64,000 nucleotides of DNA from Pirellulaceae bacterium (GTDB lineage Bacteria > Planctomycetota > Planctomycetia > Pirellulales > Pirellulaceae): the NCBI GenBank assembly GCA_019636375.1, contig JAHBXS010000001.1:62001-126000 (forward strand). Reading direction: 5' to 3'. The position numbers were made by a program, and so were the translations under genes. Numbering within the stretch: the stretch's first letter is position 1; every line of letters begins with the position of its first letter. Under the pieces are notes generated by a model. It was not told the DNA's origin, ran no database searches, and saw only the letters and a program-made list of their open reading frames with translations. Of this stretch, positions 28,802-38,862 are shown in pieces.

Positions 28802-30730
28802 TCACATCCTATCCAGCGATTCGAGCCAGTTGAGCATTTGAGTGCTCCACTGTTGGTCATTGATGTTTCGCAGATTGGTAGTGGCACGGGGGATTTTCCA
28901 ATTTGACCAAGCGGGGGCGTTGGCGTCTAGTGAAATTGACGTTTTATCGGACAACCGTTCTGAGAGCAGTAGGTAAAGAGGGGAATCGGGAAGGGCGGGC
29001 ATTTTGGCATTGTTTGGTGAGCCTGCAATATCTTCCAAAATCAACCCTCGAAATCGTTTGCGATTGCGGGCAACAATCAACGTCGCTAATTCAGCACCCG
29101 ATTTTCGCCCGCCAATGGCAACTCGCTCCAGATCGACTTTGCGATCTCGAGCCACGATTTGCAAGGCTCGCATCACAACGTCGGCTTCATCCGTGAGCCA
29201 GCGATCATCCCGTGAGGGCTCGACCACAATCACACATGCCGACACGCTCGCCAATCCGGCCCATTGCGCGGAAGTCTCTTCCCGACTCTTCTTTTTTCCA
29301 GGCTCGTCGAGCCAAATTAGCAGAGGGACTTCCGAATCCTTTGCGGCAGATTCAATTCGCCAACAACGATTGGGAAATTCGGCTAACGAAAGCTCTTTCA
29401 ATTGAACTGGTAGGTTTAATACCTTGCCGGTGGCAGCTAACGGCGCAGCCGAGGCCTCACCTAATTCCAGATTAACCCGAAACAAGCCTTCTCCCAATCG
29501 ACGCACATCAAGGTCGACCGAGTCTCCTGGCAGTTTTTCTCTGATCAATGCTCTTAAATCCTTCGTATCGTTAAGTTGCCGATCGTCGATCGCAACCAAA
29601 AGGTCACCTGCCAAAATTCCGGCTTTTTGGGCCGCAGAACCGGGAACGACTTGCAGAACACTTGCCGTCCCAATTTGATTTCGATCCGGAACGACGCCAA
29701 TAGCGGCGAGACGATACTCAGGTAGCGTCTCGACCAGCTCGACAACCGCTTGCCGACGCTCACCGGCTTTTGTCTCCCAGTCAATTTGCACGTTGTCTCC
29801 GGCATACATCCAGTCCATTGCGAATTTAAGGTCAGCCACCGTCGCAACGGGTTGATCGTTGATCCGCAGGATCAAACTCCCCGCTTGCAAACCACTCCGC
29901 GCAGCGGGTGAACCCGGCCAACAACTCGCGACTCGTGGTTCGGCGTTCAAATTCGCGGGGCCGGAAAATCCAACGCCCCAAAGACCCTTGCGAAGTTCTC
30001 CAACTGTTCTCCATCGCTCAAGGTTCTGAAAAATGTCCTCAAGCGGAATCGCAAAACCAATTCCCGAATCGTACCATTCCGAACCGCTCAATACGTCTTC
30101 ATCACTTTGATCCCCAAGTGGCAGCAGTACTCCGAGAACCTCCCCCTTCAGATTGCACAAGGCTCCCCCATAATTCCATGGTGAGACTTTAGCATCGGTC
30201 TGAATTGCCCTACGCCAAAAACGATCTTTCGCGCTGATAATCCCCTCGGAAACGACGGGCCGGTCAGGCTGAAACGCCTTGCCGATCGCAATCACCGTTT
30301 GGCCCACTTGAATACTCGACTTGTTGGCGATTTGAGGGACTGACAATTCTGCGGCAGAAATCTTCAACAAAGCCAAATGCCGATTTGTATCGTGTCCGAT
30401 CAACTCGGCAGGAACCAGTTCTTGAGACGACAACCGAACCCCGATTGCACGTGGATTCTCCCCCAAATTCGCCGATGCGGTAACAAGCCAACCGTCCGCA
30501 CTGAGAACAACCGCCGAACGCGGGCCTAATGCCAGGCTTGCGTCCGCCGTATCAATCCCATCCGAAATCACCTCCAACTGAACAACAGATGACGAAGCGA
30601 TTTGAATGGCCGAACGGATCGCTTGTTCTCTAACATCGGTGTTTGACTGGGCACAAGCAACATTCATGGCGAAGACCATCGTCAACATAGTCACGCCGCA
30701 AAGAAATCTCGCCAACCAACTAATTCTCAT
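28802..30730 (-). CDS. Inactive trypsin-fold protein with two PDZ domains and a hydrolase-like C-terminus
   Basis: Exported (signal peptide to about residue 27), 642 residues. The N-terminal domain aligns with HtrA proteases, but the catalytic places read: His to Ala87 (GWLVTASANL), Asp to His118 (RHLALLKI), Ser to Tyr187 (IQTDAKVSPWNYGGAL). All three are lost. Two PDZ domains follow (about 245-330 and 340-425). The last 180 residues resemble an alpha/beta hydrolase with VAIGGRKSGAELA at the nucleophile elbow, where Ser is replaced by Lys. It is thus a doubly dead enzyme, probably a binding or regulatory partner of the intact protease two genes upstream. Last gene of the six-gene operon, starting directly at the previous stop. 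Confidence 0.85.
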   Translation of the reverse strand: MRISWLARFLCGVTMLTMVFAMNVACAQSNTDVREQAIRSAIQIASSSVVQLEVISDGIDTADASLALGPRSAVVLSADGWLVTASANLGENPRAIGVRLSSQELVPAELIGHDTNRHLALLKISAAELSVPQIANKSSIQVGQTVIAIGKAFQPDRPVVSEGIISAKDRFWRRAIQTDAKVSPWNYGGALCNLKGEVLGVLLPLGDQSDEDVLSGSEWYDSGIGFAIPLEDIFQNLERWRTVGELRKGLWGVGFSGPANLNAEPRVASCWPGSPAARSGLQAGSLILRINDQPVATVADLKFAMDWMYAGDNVQIDWETKAGERRQAVVELVETLPEYRLAAIGVVPDRNQIGTASVLQVVPGSAAQKAGILAGDLLVAIDDRQLNDTKDLRALIREKLPGDSVDLDVRRLGEGLFRVNLELGEASAAPLAATGKVLNLPVQLKELSLAEFPNRCWRIESAAKDSEVPLLIWLDEPGKKKSREETSAQWAGLASVSACVIVVEPSRDDRWLTDEADVVMRALQIVARDRKVDLERVAIGGRKSGAELATLIVARNRKRFRGLILEDIAGSPNNAKMPALPDSPLYLLLSERLSDKTSISLDANAPAWSNWKIPRATTNLRNINDQQWSTQMLNWLESLDRM

Positions 30731-31774
30731 TTACCGCCCTCTCAATTGCAGCGTCTTGAATTCGCCGCCGCGTTGGACGGTGATCCTAAGTGACGAATCG
30801 CGACCAAGCCCTTCAAGCACCCGTAACAAGTCATCAATCGCCGCAACGACTTTGCCATCGACTTCAATAATCAAATCGTCTGCCAGCAATCCCGCCTCTG
30901 CTGCTCGGCTACCCATTTTTACACCATCAACATACGGTGGCGTGCGATGAACAATCGCTGGGATCAATCTGACCCCTAGCAACTCAAGTGTCCACGGCTC
31001 ACCCGGTTTTCCAGCCGATGTCGTTTTAAGAGGCGCGCCCTCAATAAGTTCTCTGACTTCAGGACCGATCTGCTCAAGTAGATAGCCAAAATTCAACCAA
31101 GTTCCGGTTCGCCGACATTGAACCTCCTTTCCCACCAATCCGATGAGGTTTCCGCGAGCGTCAATGATCGCCCCACCGGCAGCTCCAGGGTTATTCGTGA
31201 TGACGTCGAGAATAACAACCGTATCGCGGTACGGAATTTCAAACTGACCTCTCCGCGCATCAAGCGGCGCGATGGCCGCGACAACCCCCCGCATCACCGA
31301 TACCGCTTCATCACCGGTGGCGACACCAAACAAGTTGCTCCCGACGTAAACCGACGAACCGACGTTCGGAACAGCTCCGCGGGTAAGGTCAAAATGGGGC
31401 AGCGATTGATCATCAACTCGCAAAATCGCCAACTCGCTCCTCGGATTATATTGATGCAAACGGGCAACATAAGTTCTTCCGTCATCCAAGACCACTCGCA
31501 AGCGATCCGTGTCCAGCACATGACTCCAAACGGTCAACACCCAACCGTTTTCCGAAACGATTATTCCAGACTGATAGGCCTCCAATCCTCTCACGCCGCC
31601 ACTGCCGTAAATTTTTACCACTCGTTGCTTAAGCTGGAGCACAGGGTTATCAATTCTGGGTACTTGTCCCCAGCCAGTAGGCGTCTCGCCGCAAAACCCC
31701 CAGCTCAGATAGCCCCAAAAGATCAACCTAAGAACCAAATTCCATGATCCTAAACAGCACTTGCGACCAATCAT
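30731..31774 (-). CDS. Inactive trypsin-fold/PDZ protein
   Basis: 347 residues with an N-terminal hydrophobic export segment. The trypsin-like domain keeps His85 (TVWSHVL) but has Glu114 for Asp (SELAILRV) and Ala199 for the nucleophile Ser (NNPGAAGGAI in place of NPGNSGGP). A C-terminal PDZ domain covers about 255-347. Without the Ser it cannot be a serine protease. Its start overlaps the stop of the intact protease gene by 4 bp (ATGA), which implies coupled translation and a shared complex. Confidence 0.85.
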   Translation of the reverse strand: MIGRKCCLGSWNLVLRLIFWGYLSWGFCGETPTGWGQVPRIDNPVLQLKQRVVKIYGSGGVRGLEAYQSGIIVSENGWVLTVWSHVLDTDRLRVVLDDGRTYVARLHQYNPRSELAILRVDDQSLPHFDLTRGAVPNVGSSVYVGSNLFGVATGDEAVSVMRGVVAAIAPLDARRGQFEIPYRDTVVILDVITNNPGAAGGAIIDARGNLIGLVGKEVQCRRTGTWLNFGYLLEQIGPEVRELIEGAPLKTTSAGKPGEPWTLELLGVRLIPAIVHRTPPYVDGVKMGSRAAEAGLLADDLIIEVDGKVVAAIDDLLRVLEGLGRDSSLRITVQRGGEFKTLQLRGR

Positions 31775-33531
31775 CGTTGTGGCGTCTCCTGCTTTTGATT
31801 CGCAACATCGAGAAGGATTTGATTAAAGCGTTGACGAGGGCCGTTTTCAATCTCGAATTCCATTTCAGAGCTCAACGGCCATAGTTGATCCGTCCGTTCT
31901 CCACTTAACCACAACCGAGAAGTCCGCCGCTCGCTCAAGTCATCGATTTCAACGCACTCAAGTCGCGCCAGATTCTGGGAAAAATAAAAGCGAACCGATA
32001 CGCTTCCGAGTGTCCCCGTCAAAACCTCGCAGTTCATTTTCCTTTCGGGCAATGGGAACACTCCCCCATAAGTCAAATCACCGAACCTCTCCGGCCCGCG
32101 AAAAATCAATCGACGAATGAGATGCATCCCCGCCAACCACCGCGACTCAGGCCCGCTACTTTCTAGGGCGGTCTGGGCCCCTCGGTCCTCGAACAACTCG
32201 ATCATCGTTGGCGTCTTCAGTCCAGACTTGGCGTCATCCAACAGAAACTGGCTTCCACCTAATCCGCTGTTCCCGTCGATTTGCCACTTCCCCGCCAATT
32301 GTGTAACATCCCGCGCACCAACAAATCCGCTCCACACACGTTCGCGCTCTCTGCGGTTAAAGAAGTAGTTGGCAAACCCAATGCGGCGTTCGAAAAACCG
32401 AGCCAATTCATCCATGTCATCGTCTGTCGATTCCCCGTTTTCCGAATCGCGAGGCGTGGCGTCACCGTGTACGAGATCATCTAAAACTTGCGGATCATTG
32501 ACCCCAGCAAGCTCCACGATCATGCGAATCAACTCGCCATCCCGTTCTACTTCAAGCGGGACGCGAAACTCACGCGGGTAAGTTCCCAAAATGTTTTTGA
32601 ACTGGTTGGTGGAAGAAACCTCTCGTTCGGCAAATTTGACGAGTCGGTCGTCGAACCGCAAACCTTGTCGATAGGCGTCAGAAGTTTCCAGTAAATTGCT
32701 TACGCGAACTTCATCTCCTGCCCTCCCGCGAACTGTAGCACCCAAGGTGGCATGATCGACAATCCGCCCCCCTTTTAGCAAACTGTAGAACCGTTTGATT
32801 TGGTTGATCGAAACCGCATAGCCGACGCCAACGTTCACCCGCCCCCGCTTTTCGAATGACCCACGACCGTTGATCCCAATCACTTCACCCGCACGATTAA
32901 ATAACGGCCCCCCCGAATTCCCTGGGTTGATTGCCGCATCGGTCTGAATCGAGTCGGCATACTCCAAAATTCCACCGTCCGGATATTGATAGCGATTGAT
33001 CCCGGAAACAATCCCCCAAGTCACCGTCGGCTGAAAGTCATGTGCCAACAAAAACGGATTCCCGACGGCAAAACAAGGTTCGCCTACAACAACTTGATCA
33101 CTGTCTCCCCAGGGAGCAACAGGGAAGTCGTCCCTTCCGAACAACTTGATCAGTGCCACATCCCCAGTCGGATCGACTCCCACCACGACGGCGTCATACA
33201 GTCTGCCATCGTTCAGCCCGCACTTCATGAATTTGCCGCAAGGCTGAACGACATGGAAATTCGTCAGTGCGAAACCCTCGGGCGAGACCAACACTCCCGA
33301 TCCGCCCCCTTCTCCATTTCGGTCAAAAACACATACGGTAGCTTGCGAAGCTCGTGCAATGACCGCGATACGATCTTGTTCTTCCGTAACAAGTTCTGAC
33401 GGAAGATCGATTTTTTGCCCGAATAAAGTCGAGGTCAACGTAAAAACAATTCCCGCCCACATTGCCATCCAACCGGCAAATTGAAATCGGCGCCGCCATT
33501 CGCATCGGTTCACGAGTCTACTCACTTCCAA
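31771..33531 (-). CDS. HtrA/DegP-like serine protease with intact triad
   Basis: 586 residues, exported or anchored by a hydrophobic segment at about 18-38. The triad is complete: His93 (TNFHVV), Asp124 (GDVALIKL) and Ser206 (INPGNSGGPL). A PDZ-like region follows (about 255-345). The C-terminal 200 residues are a separate domain of unknown fold, starting with an acidic ESTDDDMDE linker. Likely periplasmic protein quality control or processing. It overlaps its upstream neighbour by 10 bp and its downstream neighbour by 4 bp, placing it in the middle of the six-gene operon with two dead relatives. Confidence 0.9.
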   Translation of the reverse strand: MEVSRLVNRCEWRRRFQFAGWMAMWAGIVFTLTSTLFGQKIDLPSELVTEEQDRIAVIARASQATVCVFDRNGEGGGSGVLVSPEGFALTNFHVVQPCGKFMKCGLNDGRLYDAVVVGVDPTGDVALIKLFGRDDFPVAPWGDSDQVVVGEPCFAVGNPFLLAHDFQPTVTWGIVSGINRYQYPDGGILEYADSIQTDAAINPGNSGGPLFNRAGEVIGINGRGSFEKRGRVNVGVGYAVSINQIKRFYSLLKGGRIVDHATLGATVRGRAGDEVRVSNLLETSDAYRQGLRFDDRLVKFAEREVSSTNQFKNILGTYPREFRVPLEVERDGELIRMIVELAGVNDPQVLDDLVHGDATPRDSENGESTDDDMDELARFFERRIGFANYFFNRRERERVWSGFVGARDVTQLAGKWQIDGNSGLGGSQFLLDDAKSGLKTPTMIELFEDRGAQTALESSGPESRWLAGMHLIRRLIFRGPERFGDLTYGGVFPLPERKMNCEVLTGTLGSVSVRFYFSQNLARLECVEIDDLSERRTSRLWLSGERTDQLWPLSSEMEFEIENGPRQRFNQILLDVANQKQETPQR

Positions 33532-34838
33532 ATTTGGGCCTGACAGAAGTGGAGGACTGCCCCGACGGACCGACCGCCATGATAATGGGTTTCGAATACG
33601 ACTCGCTCAACCCCACTCAGGTCAACCGAAATTTCGCGAGCAACATCATCGGCGAGCGGGTCAAATAGACGCTCAAATAGTACGCGTCCGTCTCCGACAA
33701 TGACCAATCGCACATCGCTCTTGAGCGCCGCTGGCGCAAAACCAATTAGGCCGGTCAATTTGCGGTACTGGCCGTTCAAGGCAAACGCGAGGCGACTCCC
33801 AGCCGGCAAAGTCATCCCTTGCAAAAATGTCTCGGTTTCGATTATCCGTCGGAGAGCGAGAATTTTTTCCACGTCAATTCGCAGGGGCGAGCCATCCTGA
33901 GCTTGATTCAACCTTGGCAAGTTGAACGCTCTAAGTCTCTCGGCGGTACTCGTTGACGCCAACAACGGTTGCCAGTCGATTGTGCTCGGCTTCAAATCGC
34001 TGAGCCACTGCACTCGGTGCGATTCCAAATCGATTAGTGCTACCAATTCCAACGGAACTGTGAACGGAGTGCCTCTTAACGTCTGGGCCTGTACGGTTCC
34101 TTCAGCCACGCGAAGCCGCGACAAATAAATTCGACTCCCATCGACTAACTCAAGCGTCGCCAAACCTGTAACCGGCGCGAGACTGAGTGTCGAGCCGAAC
34201 AGTATCCCTTCGATTCTCTCTTTGGGAACCTTCGCAGTCTGATCGCCGATCGTCAATTCGATAGAGTCTTCATCAATCGCTCCGACTTTCCCATCAACCC
34301 ATCGCCATCCGCTATCTCGAATCAGGCCCAACGCATCCTCATCTGAAGCGGATTCGGCCAAACGAGTCTGCCATTCTCTCGGCTCTTTCGGAATGCGGTC
34401 TTCCCCGATTCGACGCACGAAACGAACTTCCGTTCGAGGCATTTCACACTCGGCACCGCTCGCTAATCCAACCAGCATGACTCGCTCAAGCGATGAAAAA
34501 TTAACGCAGAACAGGTTGCCACTATCCCGCAAACCAATCTCCCACTGTGGTTTTGCAGTGGGGCGAGTGGCAGCTTGGTTGATAAACTTACTGATCCGAG
34601 ACAATTCCAACCGCGTTTCGTCCCCCTCAGCGGAATCTTGAAACTGTCCATTGTCGATCGTCCACGAATTCGACGATCTGAAATCTCCCGACCCGAGTTC
34701 GATTCGCCAACCATCTTGAGCGACCAATCCAGTTTGCGGGGAACAAATTGCCGCCCCGACAATAGATGCCACTTGGAGAAAAAAAAGAATCCCATGGACA
34801 CTCCTTCGCTTCGCAAAAGTGATTGCTCTCAGATTCAT
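33522..34838 (-). CDS. Exported hypothetical protein with NPCBM-like C-terminus
   Basis: 438 residues; signal peptide ending around residue 42 (GLVAQ). The central part is beta-rich. The last 100 residues (from LPAGSRLAFALNGQYRKLTG to VERVVFETHYHG) look like an NPCBM/NEW2-type carbohydrate-binding fold, a tentative match. Lies 3 bp after the preceding gene in the operon and overlaps the protease gene. It might give the protease complex a cell-surface target. Confidence 0.7.
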   Translation of the reverse strand: MNLRAITFAKRRSVHGILFFLQVASIVGAAICSPQTGLVAQDGWRIELGSGDFRSSNSWTIDNGQFQDSAEGDETRLELSRISKFINQAATRPTAKPQWEIGLRDSGNLFCVNFSSLERVMLVGLASGAECEMPRTEVRFVRRIGEDRIPKEPREWQTRLAESASDEDALGLIRDSGWRWVDGKVGAIDEDSIELTIGDQTAKVPKERIEGILFGSTLSLAPVTGLATLELVDGSRIYLSRLRVAEGTVQAQTLRGTPFTVPLELVALIDLESHRVQWLSDLKPSTIDWQPLLASTSTAERLRAFNLPRLNQAQDGSPLRIDVEKILALRRIIETETFLQGMTLPAGSRLAFALNGQYRKLTGLIGFAPAALKSDVRLVIVGDGRVLFERLFDPLADDVAREISVDLSGVERVVFETHYHGGRSVGAVLHFCQAQIWK

Positions 34839-34841
34839 CTG

Positions 34842-35930
34842 TCAGCGATCCTCGTCTCGTTGTTTGGCAAGGCTTTTAAAATACTCTTCCACAATCGAAC
34901 GGAAATGAGGTGGGAGTTCTCGCGTCATCTCCGCCAGCGTCGCAGCCTTGTCCGCCGGTGGCAGGTCACCCCAGTTTCCGCCGCCGGATAGATTTTTTTT
35001 CGTAACTTCTCCGGAGCCCTTTCCGGCAACAGGGCGACTATCGTCAAGCGGGTTTTGTGGACTGCCCCCCTGTCCCGCGACACTCTGTTGATTTTGTTGT
35101 TGTTCTTCCTCAAGGCGTTTGATAAGGCGATCAAGTTTCGCGATGACGTCGGCCTCTTGGTCAAGTACTTGTTGCCCCGCGCGATTCAGCCCTGTGCGGC
35201 GTTCTACATCTCGCATCAGTCGCACGATTTCGTCGAGTGAGTCGGCCTCAAGTCTCTCGATGTCGCGCCCCATCAACTCGGCCAAGGCGACGTAACGTTT
35301 CGGAAGGGTATCCGTGTGCTCGAGCAACCGACGGATGTTCGCCAGCGTTTCCGTCTTCTGCAACAGTTGATGATGAGCGATAGCCTGATTGAGTAGTAGC
35401 ACTTGAGGAAACACGACATCGGTCGCCTCGATTCCCTTGGAAATCGCCAACGCCTCTTCAAACAAGCCCGCTCGCACCCACTGCTGAAGTGCAAACAACC
35501 GCAAGTGTCGCTCGCAGAACGAGTCGTTGACAAAGACGTCAATCTGATCACGCAATGCAGGACGTATCTGTTCGCGAGTTTCGGCAATTTCGTTAACGAG
35601 CTCCGACAAGTCAGGCCGTGCTCGAACAATCGCTTCGATAAACTCTTCCAGCATCGGCTCGTTGGAACCCTCATGAAGTCGCCGCACCAACTCATCCGAC
35701 AACATACTTCGGCGCTCGGACGATATCGAGAGGGACGTCAGCCATTGTTCGTAGGCTGTCGAAACGTCGGTGCCTGTCGGCAAGGACCAAGTTTTTCCAG
35801 CAGGCACTTGGCTGTTGATTTGGCCAAAACTGCTAACTTGCCAAACGAACACGACAAGAAACACGCCAACAAAAACGAGGCGTGACCATAGCGAAGGAAG
35901 GCGATATCTTTGACTTTCGGGCACACTCAT
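34842..35930 (-). CDS. Membrane-anchored helical protein of the protease operon
   Basis: 362 residues with one hydrophobic segment (about 13-33). The body is helical, with a coiled coil (about 240-285) that runs into a Gln/Gly-rich linker. The end, LPPHFRSIVEEYFKSLAKQ, is a motif I associate with planctomycete operons of this kind, from memory only. Overlaps the upstream gene by the ATGA junction at 35927-35930. Function unknown. Confidence 0.75.
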   Translation of the reverse strand: MSVPESQRYRLPSLWSRLVFVGVFLVVFVWQVSSFGQINSQVPAGKTWSLPTGTDVSTAYEQWLTSLSISSERRSMLSDELVRRLHEGSNEPMLEEFIEAIVRARPDLSELVNEIAETREQIRPALRDQIDVFVNDSFCERHLRLFALQQWVRAGLFEEALAISKGIEATDVVFPQVLLLNQAIAHHQLLQKTETLANIRRLLEHTDTLPKRYVALAELMGRDIERLEADSLDEIVRLMRDVERRTGLNRAGQQVLDQEADVIAKLDRLIKRLEEEQQQNQQSVAGQGGSPQNPLDDSRPVAGKGSGEVTKKNLSGGGNWGDLPPADKAATLAEMTRELPPHFRSIVEEYFKSLAKQRDEDR

Positions 35931-37669
35931 TCTCGTTCCTGGGCCAGCAATTCGATTTCGCGGGCAACCATCACTAGTTTCCTTTGTTGTTCGGCCAGTC
36001 GTTGCAGGGCCTCACGCAAATCATCCTTCGTGGCTCGCCCAATGGAATCGTCGGGATTGTCGAGCAATTGGGCGTAGCGTTTGTGTCGTTGATGAACACG
36101 GTCCTGCAACCGACGGATCAATTTTAACTCGGCAATCGAGTTAACCAAGGGCTGTTCGCCGGGACGAGCACCGCCAGAGCCTCCTGATCGGCGTTGCTGC
36201 TTCTCGGCCTGCAAGTCTCGCTGAGCCTTTTCCAACGATTCGATGAGATAGACCAAAGTGTCCACGACATCTTGTTGGATTTCTTGGGTGACCTTCCCTG
36301 TCTTAAAAGTCCCCAGGCGCGCCGCGACTTGTTCCAGGTCGGCCCGCAACTGCTCGACTGCCTGCGGAATGGCAACAGATGTCCCATCCTCACGCAAGAG
36401 GCCAAGGGCTCGATCTGCCTCGACTAAAATTTCACGCTCGTCGTTGGATAGCTTGCGGCAAGCGATTTCGAAATCGGCAAGTCTTTCTATCTCTGGTGTC
36501 AGATCGGCGGTCTTCGTTTGTTCGCTGGCTCTAAGTTGCCGCTCCAGCATTTTGCGAAACCGCTCCTCCAAACGAGCCAATGCGATTTCTTGTTCTTCCT
36601 CGCGCATTTGGCGGAGGATCTCATCGAGTTGTCGTTTGGCTTGTGCCAGTTCTCGTTCCGCAGCTTGCATCTCGTCTTGGGCCGCATCGGTTTGGCCGTC
36701 TTTTAAACGTTTGCTCGCCTCACGCATTCGTTTTTCAGCCGCTTGGATTCTTTGGCGAATTGGATTGTCCGCCGATGGATTGGCTTGCGATGGATTGCCG
36801 TCGTTGGAAGAACCGTCTTGGGTGGCATTTGAATCGTCACTCGCTTCCTTGCCGCCATCCGCATCGGCCTCGACCTCACCTGACGCATTGTCTTCGGTTG
36901 AGTTGGGGTTCATTGCCTCGTCGTCACGTTTCATTTTGTCGTCAAGGGCGGACGTACGGTCGGCGGTTTGATCTTGAGCGGGGCTTAAATCAGCGGGAGT
37001 TGACGATTGGTCGAGTTGATTGCGTAGGCTGCGTTGGACTCGCTGCAGCCGCTCGATTTCCTGCGCGTATTCGAGATGGCGTTTCAGTGCATCACGCAAG
37101 CGGTTATCGACAACTTCGGCTTGCAACATTTCGATCAGGGATTGCAATTCGGCAATGATCCGTTGCTGGAGCCTTTCAGCTTCGGCGTAGTCCCCTTTTC
37201 GGAGTGCCGTTTCAGCGTTGGCGAGTGCTTCGGCTGTTTTTCGTTGTTGCGAGGCGACGTAGGCTTGCTGGAGCAATTGGCTCCGTTGCGGATTGTTTTG
37301 CCGTTCCACCTCGAAGAGCAAGAACAGCTTTTCCTCCAGGCCGCGATAGTCGGCGGTGAGTTCTTGTTGCCGCTTTTGCAGGACGGCAACGTCGTCTTGG
37401 GTGGGTCGGTTCACACGCTGGCGCTTCGGGCTTGTTTTTTGGCGCCATTGAAAGCCGGCGAGGACATTTTCAGGGCCGCCCGAAATGGGACCGACGTTGA
37501 GGGATGTGGGAGCGATGGGAAGTATGAGAGCGATAGGAAGACTGTGAAACGATGAGAGGTATTTCGTCGGTAGTTCGGTATTTGGTCGCGGCTGCTCGGA
37601 GGCGACCAAAGTCGTTTTGCCGACGATGCAAAACATTACCAGCAGATGCCAAAGGGGTCGATTGAACAT
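35927..37669 (-). CDS. Exported coiled-coil protein, first gene of protease operon
   Basis: About 580 residues from ATG 37669, which opens into a signal-like segment ending near TLVASEQ; a longer in-frame start at 37726 is less likely. Most of the protein is charged coiled coil rich in Glu, Gln, Arg and Ala (about 85-240 and 300-560). The two parts are split by an acidic Asp/Ser/Asn-rich linker (about 240-300). No enzymatic motif. Probably a long structural or tethering protein at the cell envelope. It heads the six-gene operon. Confidence 0.75.
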   Translation of the reverse strand: MFNRPLWHLLVMFCIVGKTTLVASEQPRPNTELPTKYLSSFHSLPIALILPIAPTSLNVGPISGGPENVLAGFQWRQKTSPKRQRVNRPTQDDVAVLQKRQQELTADYRGLEEKLFLLFEVERQNNPQRSQLLQQAYVASQQRKTAEALANAETALRKGDYAEAERLQQRIIAELQSLIEMLQAEVVDNRLRDALKRHLEYAQEIERLQRVQRSLRNQLDQSSTPADLSPAQDQTADRTSALDDKMKRDDEAMNPNSTEDNASGEVEADADGGKEASDDSNATQDGSSNDGNPSQANPSADNPIRQRIQAAEKRMREASKRLKDGQTDAAQDEMQAAERELAQAKRQLDEILRQMREEEQEIALARLEERFRKMLERQLRASEQTKTADLTPEIERLADFEIACRKLSNDEREILVEADRALGLLREDGTSVAIPQAVEQLRADLEQVAARLGTFKTGKVTQEIQQDVVDTLVYLIESLEKAQRDLQAEKQQRRSGGSGGARPGEQPLVNSIAELKLIRRLQDRVHQRHKRYAQLLDNPDDSIGRATKDDLREALQRLAEQQRKLVMVAREIELLAQERE

Positions 37670-38862
37670 AAGATAATCGGTGGGGGAAACAATTAAACCT
37701 TGATTATAGCCGATCCCGACCAGCAATGGGTTCGCGTCATCATTTTAAACCTCTTCGGTAAAAACCCAAGACACCATAGCCCAGCCGGCAGGTCAAGTAC
37801 CCAATCTCAAACCCGCCGCACAAATCAAACGCATCTTTTTTACCCTTTCATCTTTCACCAACAAAATCGCACCATTTAACATTCTGTATTCGAATACCCA
37901 TAAGCAGGCTGGCTTTCCTCAATGGTACGTCCGCCTGTCCCATATTAGGCCCGCCTGTCCCTAGGCGGAAACTCAAACCGAAGCTTCGTCGGCTCCCATC
38001 TCGAACACTCTGTAAACAACACCCAATCCAGAAAATCACACGAGACAGGTTTTGCCCCACACCTTTTGCCAACCAAAACCAGCTTGCAATCGTCCGATCA
38101 AAAATCCCCGCCTGACTCTTAATCAGTGATCGTTTTTGGTAATAGATTTTGGGTAAAAGACGGCAATGCTGGAAATCGCCACCAGAAGTCGCCAACGTTT
38201 TGAGCCAATCACAACAACCATTCGGCCTTATCTATCAAAACCACTAACACCTCCGACGCGTACCGGCAAAAGGTTCACATTCGTCTATCCAATTTCTAAA
38301 ACGAAACGAACGAAACAGCCATCGAATCAAACCCATGATTCATTCCGACATTGCTGTCGGTTATTCCGGTCACCAACGTCTCATTCCTCTGTTTGGTTTC
38401 ATAACCGGCGATCCTAGTTCCGTCTTCGCGCTCTCTATTCCAGCAAGCCCTCCACACGGAATCGCAGGCATACCACTCGCAAGACCTACCGTACCAACCC
38501 CAGTTCGCGCCTGAGACCGTGGACAGCCTGGCCACCATCCGGGACCGCAGGCGTCCGGCCTGCGAAACCTCTCCCAGTCTCACTATTCAAAAAGCAGCTC
38601 CATTAATTTCCAACCGTTGATGCTGCCAACATTTCCACAACCGAAGCACGGCCATTTTCCAATCTCGACCCGCCACTTGTCACCTTACCGATCTCCTGCG
38701 TGTCAAAACAATATTTTGCCGAGCGATTTTAGAAAGCTAACGTGTTGACCAAGTTTTAAAATTTACGTAGGTTGTAGCCAAGGAAAAGCCGTGTATTATC
38801 CACTCATTACCCGTTGACGGATGTTGGTTACAATTTCTATTGCTTGATCAAGGAGAACCAAA
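37670..38862. other. 1.2-kb region without a convincing gene
   Basis: Only short, shadow-like ORFs. It holds two copies of CCGCCTGTCCC at a 20-bp period (37931-37941 and 37951-37961), the second forming CCGCC/GGCGG with downstream bases. A GCAGGC/GCCTGC hairpin is at 38547-38563. Looks like decayed or repeat-rich sequence. The promoters of the protease operon and of the gene at 38863 must lie at its ends. Confidence 0.55.
38547..38563. repeat. Short palindrome GCAGGC-5-GCCTGC
   Basis: Six-bp inverted repeat with a GTCCG loop inside an ungened stretch. Similar in kind to the GCGGACG/CGTCCGC palindrome at 40185-40201. Probably part of dispersed intergenic palindromes. Confidence 0.4.

Noticed and set aside
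36258-36971. 237-codon Ser/Ala-rich open frame opposite the coiled-coil gene
   Set aside because: Low-complexity shadow of the Glu/Gln-rich coiled-coil coding strand.
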